DNA of 64,000 nt from SZAS-103 sp964449135 (lineage in GTDB: Bacteria > Pseudomonadota > Gammaproteobacteria > Xanthomonadales > Xanthomonadaceae), in contig CAYUXZ010000007.1 of assembly GCA_964449135.1 (NCBI GenBank), positions 8,976-72,975 of the forward strand. Reading direction: 5' to 3'. Positions 29,680-37,911 of the stretch are shown in pieces. Each line of letters begins with the position of its first letter. Positions within the stretch are counted from its first letter, which is position 1. The notes under the pieces are model-generated. The model was not told where the DNA came from, searched no databases, and saw nothing but the letters and a program-made list of their open reading frames with translations. The translations under genes and the position numbers were made by a program.

Positions 29680-30054
29680 ATGCGCCATCCGATCCTCATC
29701 GCGTCCATCGCCGCGCTCGCGCTCGCCGGCTGCGGCAAGCAGCAGGCCATGCCGGCGCAATCCTTCGCGAAGCCCGGCGTGAGCCTGAAGCTCGATCCAC
29801 CGGCCGGGCCGGATTGCAAGCCCGCCACGCTGTATCGCGCGACGCTGTCGTGGACGGTGCAGGGCGCGGATGCGACCAAGACCGAGGTGCGCATAGACAA
29901 GCCCGACGGCGCGGTGTTCGCGCGCAGCAACGACAAGACCGCGCATGCGGAAACCGGCGACTGGGTCCGGCCCGGGATGTGGTTCCTGCTGTTCGATCGC
30001 CGCAGCGGCGAGATGATCGGATCGGTGCAGGCCGGGCCGAAGCCCTGTCCTTAG
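29680..30054 (+). CDS. Small lipoprotein
   Basis: A 124-residue protein with a clear lipobox (IAALALAGC, Cys at about residue 18), so it should be lipid-anchored in the envelope. The mature part has DCKPATLYRATLSWTV, RIDKPDGAVFARSNDKTAHAETGDWVRPGMWF and a final VQAGPKPC; the two spaced cysteines could form a disulfide. A Fn3/Ig-like small beta domain is suggested by the strand pattern. The gene is alone, with mgtE divergent and ptsI convergent. Function unknown. Confidence 0.8.
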   Translation: MRHPILIASIAALALAGCGKQQAMPAQSFAKPGVSLKLDPPAGPDCKPATLYRATLSWTVQGADATKTEVRIDKPDGAVFARSNDKTAHAETGDWVRPGMWFLLFDRRSGEMIGSVQAGPKPCP

Positions 30055-30060
30055 GAAATC

Positions 30061-30130
30061 CGTCGCGAAGCGACGCATTCGTCCCTCTCCCGTCCCGGGA
30101 GAGGGGAGGACCGCCGGCGAAGCCGGTGGT
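30061..30130. repeat. Three-hairpin intergenic repeat
   Basis: Hairpins at 30061-30075 (CGTCGC, loop GAA), 30083-30105 (CCCTCTCCCG, loop TCC, 10-bp stem) and 30110-30130 (ACCGCCGGC, loop GAA, with one G-U pair), followed by GGGGTGAGGGGAA. Repeats with CCCTCTCCC and GGGTGAGGGG are common intergenic elements in xanthomonads and other proteobacteria. It lies between the convergent lipoprotein gene and ptsI and could terminate both. Confidence 0.75.
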
Positions 30131-30176
30131 GGGGTGAGGGGAACGGGCGAACTTCTCGAAGTTGCCCGCGCACGAC

Positions 30177-31889
30177 CTAGTGACTCAGCCAGCGCTTGAT
30201 GTCGGCGCGGTCACTCGCGCCCAGCAGCTTGCGCGCGCGCTTGCGCAGCTTGCCCAGGTCGGACTCGCGGATCGCCTGCCGCACTTCCAGCAGCGTGGCC
30301 GGATGCAGGCTGAAATCGGTGAGACCGAGCGCGAGCAGCAGCCGCGTGTAGCGCGCATCGCCGGCCATCTCGCCGCAGATGGCAACCGGCAGGCCGCGCT
30401 CGCCGCCGCGGACGATGACCTCGTGCAACAGGCGGATCACCGCCGGATGCAGCGGCGAATACAGGTCGTCGAGCGCGTCGTTGCCGCGGTCGGCGGCGAG
30501 CAGGTACTGCACGAGGTCGTTCGTGCCGATCGAGACGAAATCGAGCTGGTCGGCGATCCCGTCGAGCCCGAGCGCGGCGGCCGGAACCTCGATCATCGCG
30601 CCGATCTCGAAGTTGTCGCCGATCTCGTGGCCTTCGCTGCGCAGGTCGCGCGCGAGCGATTTCACCAGCGCGCGCACCGCGGCCATTTCCTCGCGGCGGC
30701 TGACCATCGGGATCAGGATGCGCACCGCGCCGTAGCCCGACGCGCGCAGGATCGCGCGAAGCTGCGTCTCGAACAGCGGCTTGCGCGCGAGCGAGAGCCG
30801 CACGCCGCGCAAGCCGAGCGCGGGATTGGGCTCGCCGTCGAGCACCACGCCGGTGCCGTCGGCCTTGTCCGCGCCCAGGTCGAGCGTGCGCACCGTGACC
30901 GGTCGGCCGTTCATGCCGAGCACGAGGTCGCGATAAACGCGGAACTGCTCCTCCTCGTCCGGCAACTGATGGCGCTGCAGGAACAGGAATTCGGTGCGGT
31001 ACAGGCCCACGCCCGCCGCGCCGAGCGCGTGCGCCTCGGCGACGTCCTCGCGCGACTCGGCGTTCGCGTACAGGCGGATGTCCACGCCGTCCTTCGTGCG
31101 CGTTTCCGCGAGGCGCAGCCGCTGCAGCGACTTGCTCTCGCGCTGCAGCGCGCGTTCGCGCTGGCGGTAGCTGCGCAGGTCGGCGGCGTCTGGTTCGCGG
31201 ATCACCTCGCCGCTGCCGCCGTCCACCATCAGCGCGTCGCCATCGTTGACGTGGGCCAGTGCCTCGTGCGCGCCGACCACCAGCGGCATGTGCAGGCTGC
31301 GCGCGAGGATCGCGCTGTGCGAAAGCATGCTGCCGGTGGATGCGACCACCGCGACCACGCCCTGTGCCTGCAATTGCGCGAGTTCGGCCGGGCCGATCGC
31401 GTCGGTGACCAGCACTTCGCCGGCGAGTCCCGCGTGCGGTTCGCCCGGCCCGCGGTGCAGGGCCGCGCGCACGCGGCCGATCACGTGCTCGATGTCCTCG
31501 CGGCGGCTCTTGAAGTACGGGTCCTCCATGCCGTCGAACACCGACACCAGCCTGTCGCGCTGCAGTTTCAGCGCGTACTCCGCGCCGTAGTGGCCGGTGC
31601 GCACCAGCGCGTCCAGGCCGTGCAGCAGCTCGGGGTCGTCGAGGATCAGCGCATGGATGTCGAGGAATTCGCCGAGCTCGTGCGCGAGCGCGCCGTGCAG
31701 GCGGTCGCGCAGTCCTTTCAATTCGTCGCGCGCGGCATCGAGCGCGGCGTGCAGGTGCGCGAGTTCGGATTCGACTTCCGCGTGCGGGATGATCTGCTCG
31801 CGGGTGTCGATCGCGTGCATGAGCCGCAGCCGCGCGCGCCCCAGCGCGAGTCCGCGCGATGCGCCCTGGCCGGCGATCGCCAGCCGCAT
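30177..31889 (-). CDS. ptsI: PTS enzyme I (phosphoenolpyruvate-protein phosphotransferase)
   Basis: A 570-residue enzyme I that moves phosphate from PEP to HPr. The phospho-accepting histidine is His191 in STGSMLSHSAILARS, a slight variant of the usual GGRTSHTAI context. The PEP-binding barrel has GVGLYRTEFLFL, NPALGLRGVR, GTNDLVQYLLA and the active cysteine in AICGEMAGD. There is no GAF domain, so this is not a PtsP. Its ATG overlaps the ptsH stop by one base. With no sugar permease nearby, the chain probably serves regulation. Confidence 0.94.
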   Translation of the reverse strand: MRLAIAGQGASRGLALGRARLRLMHAIDTREQIIPHAEVESELAHLHAALDAARDELKGLRDRLHGALAHELGEFLDIHALILDDPELLHGLDALVRTGHYGAEYALKLQRDRLVSVFDGMEDPYFKSRREDIEHVIGRVRAALHRGPGEPHAGLAGEVLVTDAIGPAELAQLQAQGVVAVVASTGSMLSHSAILARSLHMPLVVGAHEALAHVNDGDALMVDGGSGEVIREPDAADLRSYRQRERALQRESKSLQRLRLAETRTKDGVDIRLYANAESREDVAEAHALGAAGVGLYRTEFLFLQRHQLPDEEEQFRVYRDLVLGMNGRPVTVRTLDLGADKADGTGVVLDGEPNPALGLRGVRLSLARKPLFETQLRAILRASGYGAVRILIPMVSRREEMAAVRALVKSLARDLRSEGHEIGDNFEIGAMIEVPAAALGLDGIADQLDFVSIGTNDLVQYLLAADRGNDALDDLYSPLHPAVIRLLHEVIVRGGERGLPVAICGEMAGDARYTRLLLALGLTDFSLHPATLLEVRQAIRESDLGKLRKRARKLLGASDRADIKRWLSH

Positions 31890-32158
31890 CAGCCGCCCTC
31901 GTCGAAATTGCGCGCGAACAGGTCGGCGCCCGCTTCGAGCGCGGCGGCTTCGTCCTCGCCGTTCGTGCGCAGCGTCACCGTGCTGCCCACGCCCGCGGCG
32001 AGCAGCAGCACGCCCATGATGCTCTTGGCGTTGACCTCGCGGCCGTTGCGCAGCAGGAACGCTTCCGCACGGAAGCCCGACAGCAGCTGCACGAGCTTCG
32101 CGGACGCGCGCGCGTGCAGGCCGAGCTTGTTGGTGATGGTGATCTCGCGTTCAAGCAT
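31889..32158 (-). CDS. ptsH: Phosphocarrier protein HPr
   Basis: An 89-residue HPr with both regulatory sites intact: His15 in KLGLHARAS, phosphorylated by enzyme I, and Ser46 in VNAKSIMGV, the site used by HPr kinase. Both matter here because hprK is three genes upstream. It lies 23 bases after the EIIA gene and overlaps ptsI by one base. Confidence 0.96.
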   Translation of the reverse strand: MLEREITITNKLGLHARASAKLVQLLSGFRAEAFLLRNGREVNAKSIMGVLLLAAGVGSTVTLRTNGEDEAAALEAGADLFARNFDEGG

Positions 32159-32181
32159 GGCGGTGGGTTCCGTCGCGGCCT

Positions 32182-32574
32182 TCAGACGTCATCGGCGACC
32201 ACCCCGTTGCGCGCGCCGCTGGCGGCGATCTTCGCGAGATCGTCGAGTTCTTCCTCGGAATGATTGAGCACGCGCAGCAGCATCGGCAAGGACAAGCCGG
32301 ACACCCGCCGCGACGGCGTGCCCAGTTGTGCCAGGCGCTGTGCGAGCCGGCTCGGCGAGGCGCCGTACAGGTCGGTGAGCAGCAGCGCGCCGTCTCCCGA
32401 ATCCACCTTGCGCAACGCGGCGCTCGCCTGCGCGAGCGCCTGCTCGGGCGGCAGGTCGAAGGGCAGCTCGAACACGCCCACCGCCAGCGGCAGGTTGCCG
32501 AGCAGGCGTTCGGCGACCGCGCGGTAGGCGCTTCCGATGTGGTCGTGGGTAATGAGCAGGACGCCGACGGACAT
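32182..32574 (-). CDS. PTS EIIA component, mannose/fructose (Man) family
   Basis: A 130-residue EIIA of the Man family. The phosphorylated residue is His10 in VLLITHDHIG. ALLLTDLYGASPSRLAQRL matches the conserved dimer-interface segment, and NLPMLLR-like SLPMLLRVL follows. No EIIB, EIIC or EIID genes accompany it, so it is an orphan EIIA that likely acts as a phosphorylation-state signal. In several proteobacteria an EIIA-Man in the same hprK-rapZ cluster has such a role. It starts two bases before the rapZ stop ends the previous frame, in effect adjacent to rapZ. Confidence 0.9.
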   Translation of the reverse strand: MSVGVLLITHDHIGSAYRAVAERLLGNLPLAVGVFELPFDLPPEQALAQASAALRKVDSGDGALLLTDLYGASPSRLAQRLAQLGTPSRRVSGLSLPMLLRVLNHSEEELDDLAKIAASGARNGVVADDV

Positions 32575-32576
32575 GG

Positions 32577-33497
32577 CTATTCGAGTTCGCGGTGGTAGGT
32601 CAGCACGTCCTCGCGGCCGCTCGCGCGCACGTGCCGGGCGAGCTGCTCGGCGAGGTACACCGAGCGATGCCGCCCACCGGTGCAGCCGAACGCGATCGTC
32701 ACGTAGCTGCGCGTGCCGCCCTCGAAGTAGGGAAGCCAGTCGTCCACGAACGCGATCACCTGTGCGAGGAAACGCTGCGCGTCGGGTTGCGCGTCGAGGT
32801 ATTCGCGCACCGCTTCGTCGCGGCCCGACAATGGACGCAGGCGCGCGTCCCAGTGCGGGTTCGGCAGCGCGCGCGCGTCGAACACGAAGTCCGCGTCAGC
32901 GGGCAAGCCGCGCCGATACGCGAACGATTCGAACAGCACGGACAATCCGGGCCGCGCCTGCATCCCGAGTTCGGTGATCACTTGCCGGCGCAACTGGTGC
33001 ACGTTGAGCTCGCTGGTGTCGATCACAAGGTCGGCGAGCGCGCGCACCGGCGCGAGCAGTTGGCGCTCGAGCGCGATCGCGTCGGCGAGCGCCAGCCCCG
33101 TGTGGCTCAGCGGGTGGCGGCGGCGGGTTTCCGAATAGCGCTTGAGCAGCACCGCGTCGGTGGTGTCGAAGAACACGAGGCGGTGGTCGAAACCCAGCGC
33201 GCCAACGGCCGACAGCCACTGTGGCATCTGCGTGAGGTCGGCGTCGCGGTTGCGCACGTCGATGCCGACCGCGAGCCGCGGATGCGGATCGCCGCGTCCC
33301 GCGACGCTGCGCACGAACTCGGGCAGCAGCGCGGCGGGAAGGTTGTCCACGCAATTGCAGTCGAGGTCCTCGAGCGTGCGCAGCGCGACCGACTTGCCCG
33401 AGCCCGACAGGCCGCTGAGCACGATCAGCTCGGGCTTCGCGGGGGTCTGCGGATTCGCGGCCTGCGCGGACGCGGGCGATGTCGCTTGCTCGCTCAT
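32577..33497 (-). CDS. rapZ: RNase adapter / nucleotide-binding protein RapZ
   Basis: A 306-residue P-loop protein of the RapZ (YvcJ) family: Walker A in LSGLSGSGKSVALRTLEDL near residue 28, DCNCVDNLP, FFDTTDAVLLKRYSETRRRHPL, and the C-terminal FGCTGGRHRSVYLAEQLA. In E. coli RapZ senses glucosamine-6-phosphate and directs RNase E to GlmZ. In other bacteria it binds nucleotides and regulates envelope precursor supply. The ATG overlaps the hprK stop as ATGA. The cluster position with hprK and PTS genes is the standard one. Confidence 0.94.
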   Translation of the reverse strand: MSEQATSPASAQAANPQTPAKPELIVLSGLSGSGKSVALRTLEDLDCNCVDNLPAALLPEFVRSVAGRGDPHPRLAVGIDVRNRDADLTQMPQWLSAVGALGFDHRLVFFDTTDAVLLKRYSETRRRHPLSHTGLALADAIALERQLLAPVRALADLVIDTSELNVHQLRRQVITELGMQARPGLSVLFESFAYRRGLPADADFVFDARALPNPHWDARLRPLSGRDEAVREYLDAQPDAQRFLAQVIAFVDDWLPYFEGGTRSYVTIAFGCTGGRHRSVYLAEQLARHVRASGREDVLTYHRELE

Positions 33498-34444
33498 GCG
33501 CCTTCGCCGCGTTGCAGGAATTGGGTGTGGCGCGCGAGAAAGGCCGCGCCCGGGTCGATGCCCTTGATGCGCAGGATGTGCAGCCGCGCGGCGGCTTCGG
33601 TGAGCACGGCGAGGTTGCGGCCCGGCGCGACCGGCAGGGTCACCATCGGCACGTCGAGGTCGAGCACGCGGCGCACGCCGACGTCGCCGGTGAGCCGATC
33701 CATGCCGTCGCCCGTCGAATCGCTGCGCAGGCGTTGCAGGTGCACGACCAGGCGCAGGTACTTGTTCCGCTTCACCGCGGTGTCGCCGAACATCTCGCGG
33801 ATGTTGAGCACGCCCAGGCCACGCAGTTCGAGCAGGTCCTGCAGGAGTTCGGGGCAGGTGCCGTCGAGCACGTCGGGCGCGATCTGGGTGAACTGCGGCG
33901 CGTCGTCGGCGACCAGGCGGTGGCCGCGCGAGATCAACTCCAGCGCGAGTTCGCTCTTGCCCGATCCGGATTCGCCGGTGATCAGCACGCCGATCGAATA
34001 GATCTCCATGAACACGCCGTGCAGCGTCACCTGCGGTGCGAGCACGCGCGCGAGGTGGTATTGCAGCAGGTTGAGCAGCTCGTGTCCGCGGCGCGGCGAG
34101 ACCCACAGCGGCGTGTTCGAATCCTCGGCCGCCTCGCGCACGTCGGCGGGGCAGGTCTGGTCCTTGCTGATGACCAGCGCGAGCGGATTGAAATTCACGA
34201 TCTTCTGCAGCGTTTCCCAGCGTTGTCTGCTATCGAGCGTGTCCAGCCACGCGAGTTCCTCGCTGCCGAGGATCTGCACGCGGTTGGGGTAGATGATGTT
34301 GAGGTATCCCGCGAGCGAGGGGCGCCGCGATACCGTTGCGGTCGCATCCACCACGCGGTCCTCGCCCGCGCGCCCGCCGGCCCAGCGCAGACCGAGCCGC
34401 TCGCGCAACTGCTCGAACAGCTCGCGAGCGGCGATCTTGTTCAT
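33494..34444 (-). CDS. hprK: HPr kinase/phosphorylase
   Basis: A 316-residue bifunctional HprK/P. The C-terminal kinase half has the P-loop GVLITGESGSGKSELALEL near residue 150, HRLVADDAP, and the HprK signature LRGLGVLNIREMFG. The N-terminal domain has LGSEELAWLD. It phosphorylates and dephosphorylates Ser46 of HPr, whose gene lies downstream in the same operon. The start at 34444 was chosen; the frame is open further upstream but without family similarity. Two hairpins lie between it and hpf. Confidence 0.94.
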   Translation of the reverse strand: MNKIAARELFEQLRERLGLRWAGGRAGEDRVVDATATVSRRPSLAGYLNIIYPNRVQILGSEELAWLDTLDSRQRWETLQKIVNFNPLALVISKDQTCPADVREAAEDSNTPLWVSPRRGHELLNLLQYHLARVLAPQVTLHGVFMEIYSIGVLITGESGSGKSELALELISRGHRLVADDAPQFTQIAPDVLDGTCPELLQDLLELRGLGVLNIREMFGDTAVKRNKYLRLVVHLQRLRSDSTGDGMDRLTGDVGVRRVLDLDVPMVTLPVAPGRNLAVLTEAAARLHILRIKGIDPGAAFLARHTQFLQRGEGA

Positions 34445-34469
34445 CGGTGGAGGCCGGTGAGATTCCCGA

Positions 34470-34515
34470 CCCACAGGGATGTGGGAAGTGCATACCGGCG
34501 TCTGGAACGCCGGTA
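34470..34515. repeat. Two-hairpin element between hpf and hprK
   Basis: The hairpin at 34470-34485 is CCCACA, loop GGGA, TGTGGG, and the hairpin at 34493-34515 is TACCGGCGT, loop CTGGA, ACGCCGGTA. On the + strand the first contains ACAGGGATGT, the core of the CsrA binding consensus. On the coding (minus) strand the loops read TCCC and TCCAG. The element occupies the position where some related clusters carry ptsN. Confidence 0.75.
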
Positions 34516-34545
34516 GCGGCTGTTGGAATCGGAACTCATTGCGCC

Positions 34546-34872
34546 TCAGCCGAAACTTTCGCTGCGAACCGCGCCTTCGCCGCGATGGTGCTTGGTCTGC
34601 TTGCCCTTGTGCTTGTCGAGCAGGCGATCGAGCTTGTCGGACAGCAGATCGATCGACGCATACATCGTCGAGGCCTCGCACTCGGCGAACAGCGCCGTGC
34701 CGGGCGCGCCGATCTTCGCCTCGGCCTTGTGCGCGAGCTTGTCCACGCTGAGGATCACGTGGATGTCGAGGTCGCCGTCGGAGTATCGGCCGAGACGCTC
34801 GAACTTCGCGTTGACGTAGTCACGCAATGCCACGGTGACGTCGATCTGGTGTCCGCTGGTTTCGATACGCAT
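34546..34872 (-). CDS. hpf: Ribosome hibernation-promoting factor, short form
   Basis: A 108-residue HPF/RaiA-family protein that binds the 30S decoding centre and helps form inactive 100S ribosomes in stationary phase. METSGHQ-like RIETSGHQIDVTVALRDYV, FERLGRYSDGDLDIHVILSVDK and MYASIDLLSDKLDRLLDKHK are the family segments, ending in a basic tail. AGGAGA precedes the ATG. Its position directly downstream of rpoN is conserved across proteobacteria. Confidence 0.94.
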   Translation of the reverse strand: MRIETSGHQIDVTVALRDYVNAKFERLGRYSDGDLDIHVILSVDKLAHKAEAKIGAPGTALFAECEASTMYASIDLLSDKLDRLLDKHKGKQTKHHRGEGAVRSESFG

Positions 34873-34880
34873 GGGATTCT

Positions 34881-34925
34881 CCTGCTCAAGGGCGGTACGG
34901 CGCCCGGGGCGACCCGGGGGCGCCG
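34881..34925. other. rpoN-hpf intergenic leader with a GC-rich hairpin
   Basis: Within the 185-base gap between rpoN and hpf, GGCGCCC and GGGCGCC flank a short CCGGG-rich centre just upstream of the hpf ribosome-binding site on the minus strand. A TTGACA occurs further upstream in the gap, but no convincing -10 follows. hpf may be read both from rpoN and from its own promoter. Nothing else was seen in the gap. Confidence 0.4.
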
Positions 34926-35057
34926 GGTTTCAGGGTCGCAGGTTTCGTTGCTGCTGAAAAGGGCCAAGCCGCCCGCTGCGCAGGCTGTCAAGGAAAGCGG
35001 AGACGGCGCCCCGCATTTACCCTTTGCAGGCGGCGCAGCCGCCGACTCCACGGCTTT

Positions 35058-36488
35058 TCAGAGCCGCTGGCGCTCGTGGGAAGGCGGGATCCGCAGTGCC
35101 TCGCGGTATTTGGCGACGGTGCGGCGCGCCACCGGCACGCCGCCGCCCTTGAGTTCCGCGGCCAAGCGCGCGTCCGACAAGGGTTTGCGCGGATCCTCTG
35201 CCTCGACCAGTCGGCGGATCATGGCCTGGATCGCGGTGCTCGACGCAGCGCCGCCGGCGTCATTGGCGATGCCGGAGGCGAAGAAGCGCTTGAATTCGAG
35301 GGTTCCGCGCGGGGTGTTCAGGTACTTGCGGGTGGTGGTCCGGGAAATCGTGGACTCGTGCAGGCCCAGTTCCTCGGCGACCTCGCGCAGGGTCAACGGG
35401 CGCATCGCCTCGGGCCCATACTCGAGGAAGGCCGATTGCTGGCGTACGATCGCTTGGGCGACCCGCAGCACGGTGTCCGAGCGGGTCTGCAGGCTCTTGA
35501 TCAACCAGCGCGCTTCCTGCAGCCGCCCGCGCAGGTAGGTCGCGTCGTCGCGGCTGGCCTTGCCGATCAGCGATTCGTAGTGCCGACTGATCGCGAGTGT
35601 ATGCGCCGGATCGCTGACAAGGGCGACCTTCCAGACTCCGCGCTGGCGGTACGCCACGCAGTCGGGAACCACATAATCGGGCGCATCGGCGGCGATCTGC
35701 CCGCCCGGCCGCGGGTCGAGCGAGCGCAGCAGGGCGACCGCCTGATCCACCGATGCGGACGACTCGCGCAGTTGTTTCGCGAGGTGTTCCGCGCCGTATC
35801 TCGCGAGCGCTTCCAGGTGTCCGCCGGCGATCCGTCGCGCCAGCTCCAGCCCCGGTGTGTCCGGCGGGAACATGGATAGCTGGACCGTGAGGCATTCGGA
35901 AAGATTGACGCAGGCCACGCCGACCGGATCGAAGCGCTGGATGCGGTGCAGCACCGTGCCGATCTCGTCGGGGTCGGCGTGGATTTCCGGAAGCAGGCCG
36001 TCGCGGATGGACTCCAGGGTTTCGGAGAGATATCCGTCGTCTCCGACCGCCTCGATCAGCGCCACGCCGATGCGACGCTCGCGCTCGCCCAGGGGACTCA
36101 GGTGCAATTGCCAGAGCAGGTGGTCGTGCAGGTCGTCCGGCGCCGCGGCGGGTTCGCGTTCGGTATCGTCCTCGGAACGCGCCGAACCGCTGCCGTGGCC
36201 ATGGTCGCGGTCGAACTCCCAATCGGGCGGTTCCTCGTGTTCCTCGTTCCGCGCAGCGGTCGTCGTGACGACTTCGCCGACGCTGTCCGCGGGCGTCATC
36301 TCGCCCTCGGCGGCGGGTTCCTCGGCCGCAGATTCCTCGGCGCGCTCGAGCAGTGGATTGCTCTCCAGCGCGAGGTTGATTTCGCTTTCGAGTTCGGCCG
36401 CGGACAAGGTCAACAGATGGATCGCCTGGCGCAAGGCTGGCGTCAGCGTGAGCTGCTGGCCGAGCTTGGTGGTCAGGCTGGGTTTCAT
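35058..36488 (-). CDS. rpoN: RNA polymerase sigma-54 factor RpoN
   Basis: A 476-residue sigma-54. The glutamine/leucine-rich activator-interacting region I is at residues 5-45 (KLGQQLTLTPALRQAIHLL). An acidic region II follows (about 65-120), then the core-binding domain, the helix-turn-helix near 360-385 (TLREVAEELGLHESTISR) and the RpoN box ARRTVAKYRE near 455. Promoters at -24/-12 need enhancer-binding ATPases. The ATG at 36488 gives the canonical MKPSL-type start. lptB lies 110 bases upstream on the same strand, hpf downstream. Confidence 0.96.
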   Translation of the reverse strand: MKPSLTTKLGQQLTLTPALRQAIHLLTLSAAELESEINLALESNPLLERAEESAAEEPAAEGEMTPADSVGEVVTTTAARNEEHEEPPDWEFDRDHGHGSGSARSEDDTEREPAAAPDDLHDHLLWQLHLSPLGERERRIGVALIEAVGDDGYLSETLESIRDGLLPEIHADPDEIGTVLHRIQRFDPVGVACVNLSECLTVQLSMFPPDTPGLELARRIAGGHLEALARYGAEHLAKQLRESSASVDQAVALLRSLDPRPGGQIAADAPDYVVPDCVAYRQRGVWKVALVSDPAHTLAISRHYESLIGKASRDDATYLRGRLQEARWLIKSLQTRSDTVLRVAQAIVRQQSAFLEYGPEAMRPLTLREVAEELGLHESTISRTTTRKYLNTPRGTLEFKRFFASGIANDAGGAASSTAIQAMIRRLVEAEDPRKPLSDARLAAELKGGGVPVARRTVAKYREALRIPPSHERQRL

Positions 36489-36598
36489 CGCACGGTTCCG
36501 GGGGAAAACGCGGGGATGGCAGGCCGATCGCTGCCCCACTATAACCAGACGGATTCCGGAACGGCGTGCGGACATGCACAGATCGTGCCGACGGGATG

Positions 36599-37318
36599 CT
36601 ACAGCCGAAATTCCTCGCCCAGATAGACCCGGCGCACGTCCGGGTTGGCCAGGATCTCCTCCGGCGTGCCCTGTGTCAGCACGCTGCCGGCGTTGAGGAT
36701 GTAGGCGCGGTCGCAGATGCCCAGGGTCTCGCGCACGTTGTGGTCGGTGATCAGCACGCCGATTCCGCGCGCCTTGAGCTGGCGCACGATCTTCTGGATT
36801 TCGCCAACCGAGATCGGATCCACGCCCGCGAACGGTTCGTCGAGCAACATCATCCGCGGCCGACCGGCCAGCGCGCGGGCGATTTCGGTGCGACGGCGCT
36901 CGCCGCCGGACAGGCTGGCGCCGAGCTGGTCGGCGACGTGCGCGACCTGCAGCTCGTCGAGCAGGGCGCCGAGCTCGCGCTCGCGGCCGGTCGCGTCGAG
37001 GTCTTCGCGCAATTCGAGCACCGCGCGCACGTTCTGCGCGACGGTGAGGCGGCGGAACACCGAGGGTTCCTGCGGCAGGTAGCCCATGCCCAGCCGCGCG
37101 CGGGTGTGCATCGGCAGGGCGGTGATGTCCTCGCCGTCGAGCTGGATGTGGCCGCTGTCGGCCGCGACCAGGCCGACGATCATGTAGAAGCAGGTGGTCT
37201 TGCCGGCGCCGTTCGGGCCGAGCAGGCCGACGACTTCGCCGGCGTCGAGCGTCAGCGCGAAATCATCTACGACCGCGCGCGACTTGTAGTGCTTCGACAG
37301 CCCGTACGCGACCAGCAT
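36599..37318 (-). CDS. lptB: LPS export ABC transporter ATP-binding protein LptB
   Basis: A 239-residue ABC ATPase that powers extraction of lipopolysaccharide from the inner membrane with LptFG. Walker A GPNGAGKTTCFYMIVGL, Q-loop MGYLPQEPSVFRRL, signature SLSGGERRR, Walker B RMMLLDEPFAGVDPISV and the switch histidine in ITDHNVRE are all intact and match LptB closely. It overlaps lptA by one base and ends the kdsD-kdsC-lptC-lptA-lptB unit. Confidence 0.96.
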   Translation of the reverse strand: MLVAYGLSKHYKSRAVVDDFALTLDAGEVVGLLGPNGAGKTTCFYMIVGLVAADSGHIQLDGEDITALPMHTRARLGMGYLPQEPSVFRRLTVAQNVRAVLELREDLDATGRERELGALLDELQVAHVADQLGASLSGGERRRTEIARALAGRPRMMLLDEPFAGVDPISVGEIQKIVRQLKARGIGVLITDHNVRETLGICDRAYILNAGSVLTQGTPEEILANPDVRRVYLGEEFRL

Positions 37319-37911
37319 CAGGGCGTCTTGACGGGCGGGGTGTCGGGCTGGGCCGCGTTGATCGACGGCAGTTTCTTGTCCTGCGTGGGCTTGTCCGCCT
37401 TGGCCTTGGGCAGCAGGTGCATGGACACGCGGCTGCCGTCGCCGCCGCTGGTGACCTGGCCGGAATCGACGTTGTAGACGATCTTCTCGCCGTGCATCTG
37501 CCCGCGCGTGGGCTGGTCGATGATCGCGTTGCCGGTGAACACCGCGATGTTGGTGGTGAGGTCGTAATCCACCTTCGCCGAGGTCGCGGTCATCGGCTCG
37601 CCGTTCTCGTCGTCCTGCTTGAGCGAGGCCGGCGCGCCGGTGAGCACCGCGCGGCTGATGTCGCCGTCCTTGCGCGTGATCACCGCCTTGTCGGCGTGGA
37701 TGACCATCGTGCCCTGGGTCACCACGACGTTGCCGGTGAGCGTGCTCACGCTGTCGTCGGCGAGCGAGGTGTCGCTGTGGTCGGCGTTGACGTCCATCGG
37801 CTTGGCGCGGTCGGACTTGCGCGCGAGCGCGTCGCCCGCGGCGAGCGCGCAGAGCAGCAGCGCGAGGGCGATGCGGAGGCGGGGCAGATCAATGGCTGTG
37901 GACGGTCGCAT
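37318..37911 (-). CDS. lptA: LPS transport periplasmic protein LptA
   Basis: A 197-residue periplasmic bridge protein carrying LPS between LptC and LptD. A signal peptide (about 1-30, ending DALA) precedes the OstA beta-jellyroll repeats (MDVNADHSD, TLTGNVVVTQGTMVIHADKA, NIAVFTGNAIIDQPTRG). The tail is Pro/Lys-rich. Its start lies inside the 3' end of lptC (23-base overlap), and its stop overlaps the lptB start. Confidence 0.93.
   Translation of the reverse strand: MRPSTAIDLPRLRIALALLLCALAAGDALARKSDRAKPMDVNADHSDTSLADDSVSTLTGNVVVTQGTMVIHADKAVITRKDGDISRAVLTGAPASLKQDDENGEPMTATSAKVDYDLTTNIAVFTGNAIIDQPTRGQMHGEKIVYNVDSGQVTSGGDGSRVSMHLLPKAKADKPTQDKKLPSINAAQPDTPPVKTP

Noticed and set aside
34881..35057. 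A TTGACA in the rpoN-hpf gap as a sigma-70 promoter for hpf.
   Set aside because: No acceptable -10 hexamer stands 16-18 bases downstream, so the promoter call is not supported beyond the single hexamer.
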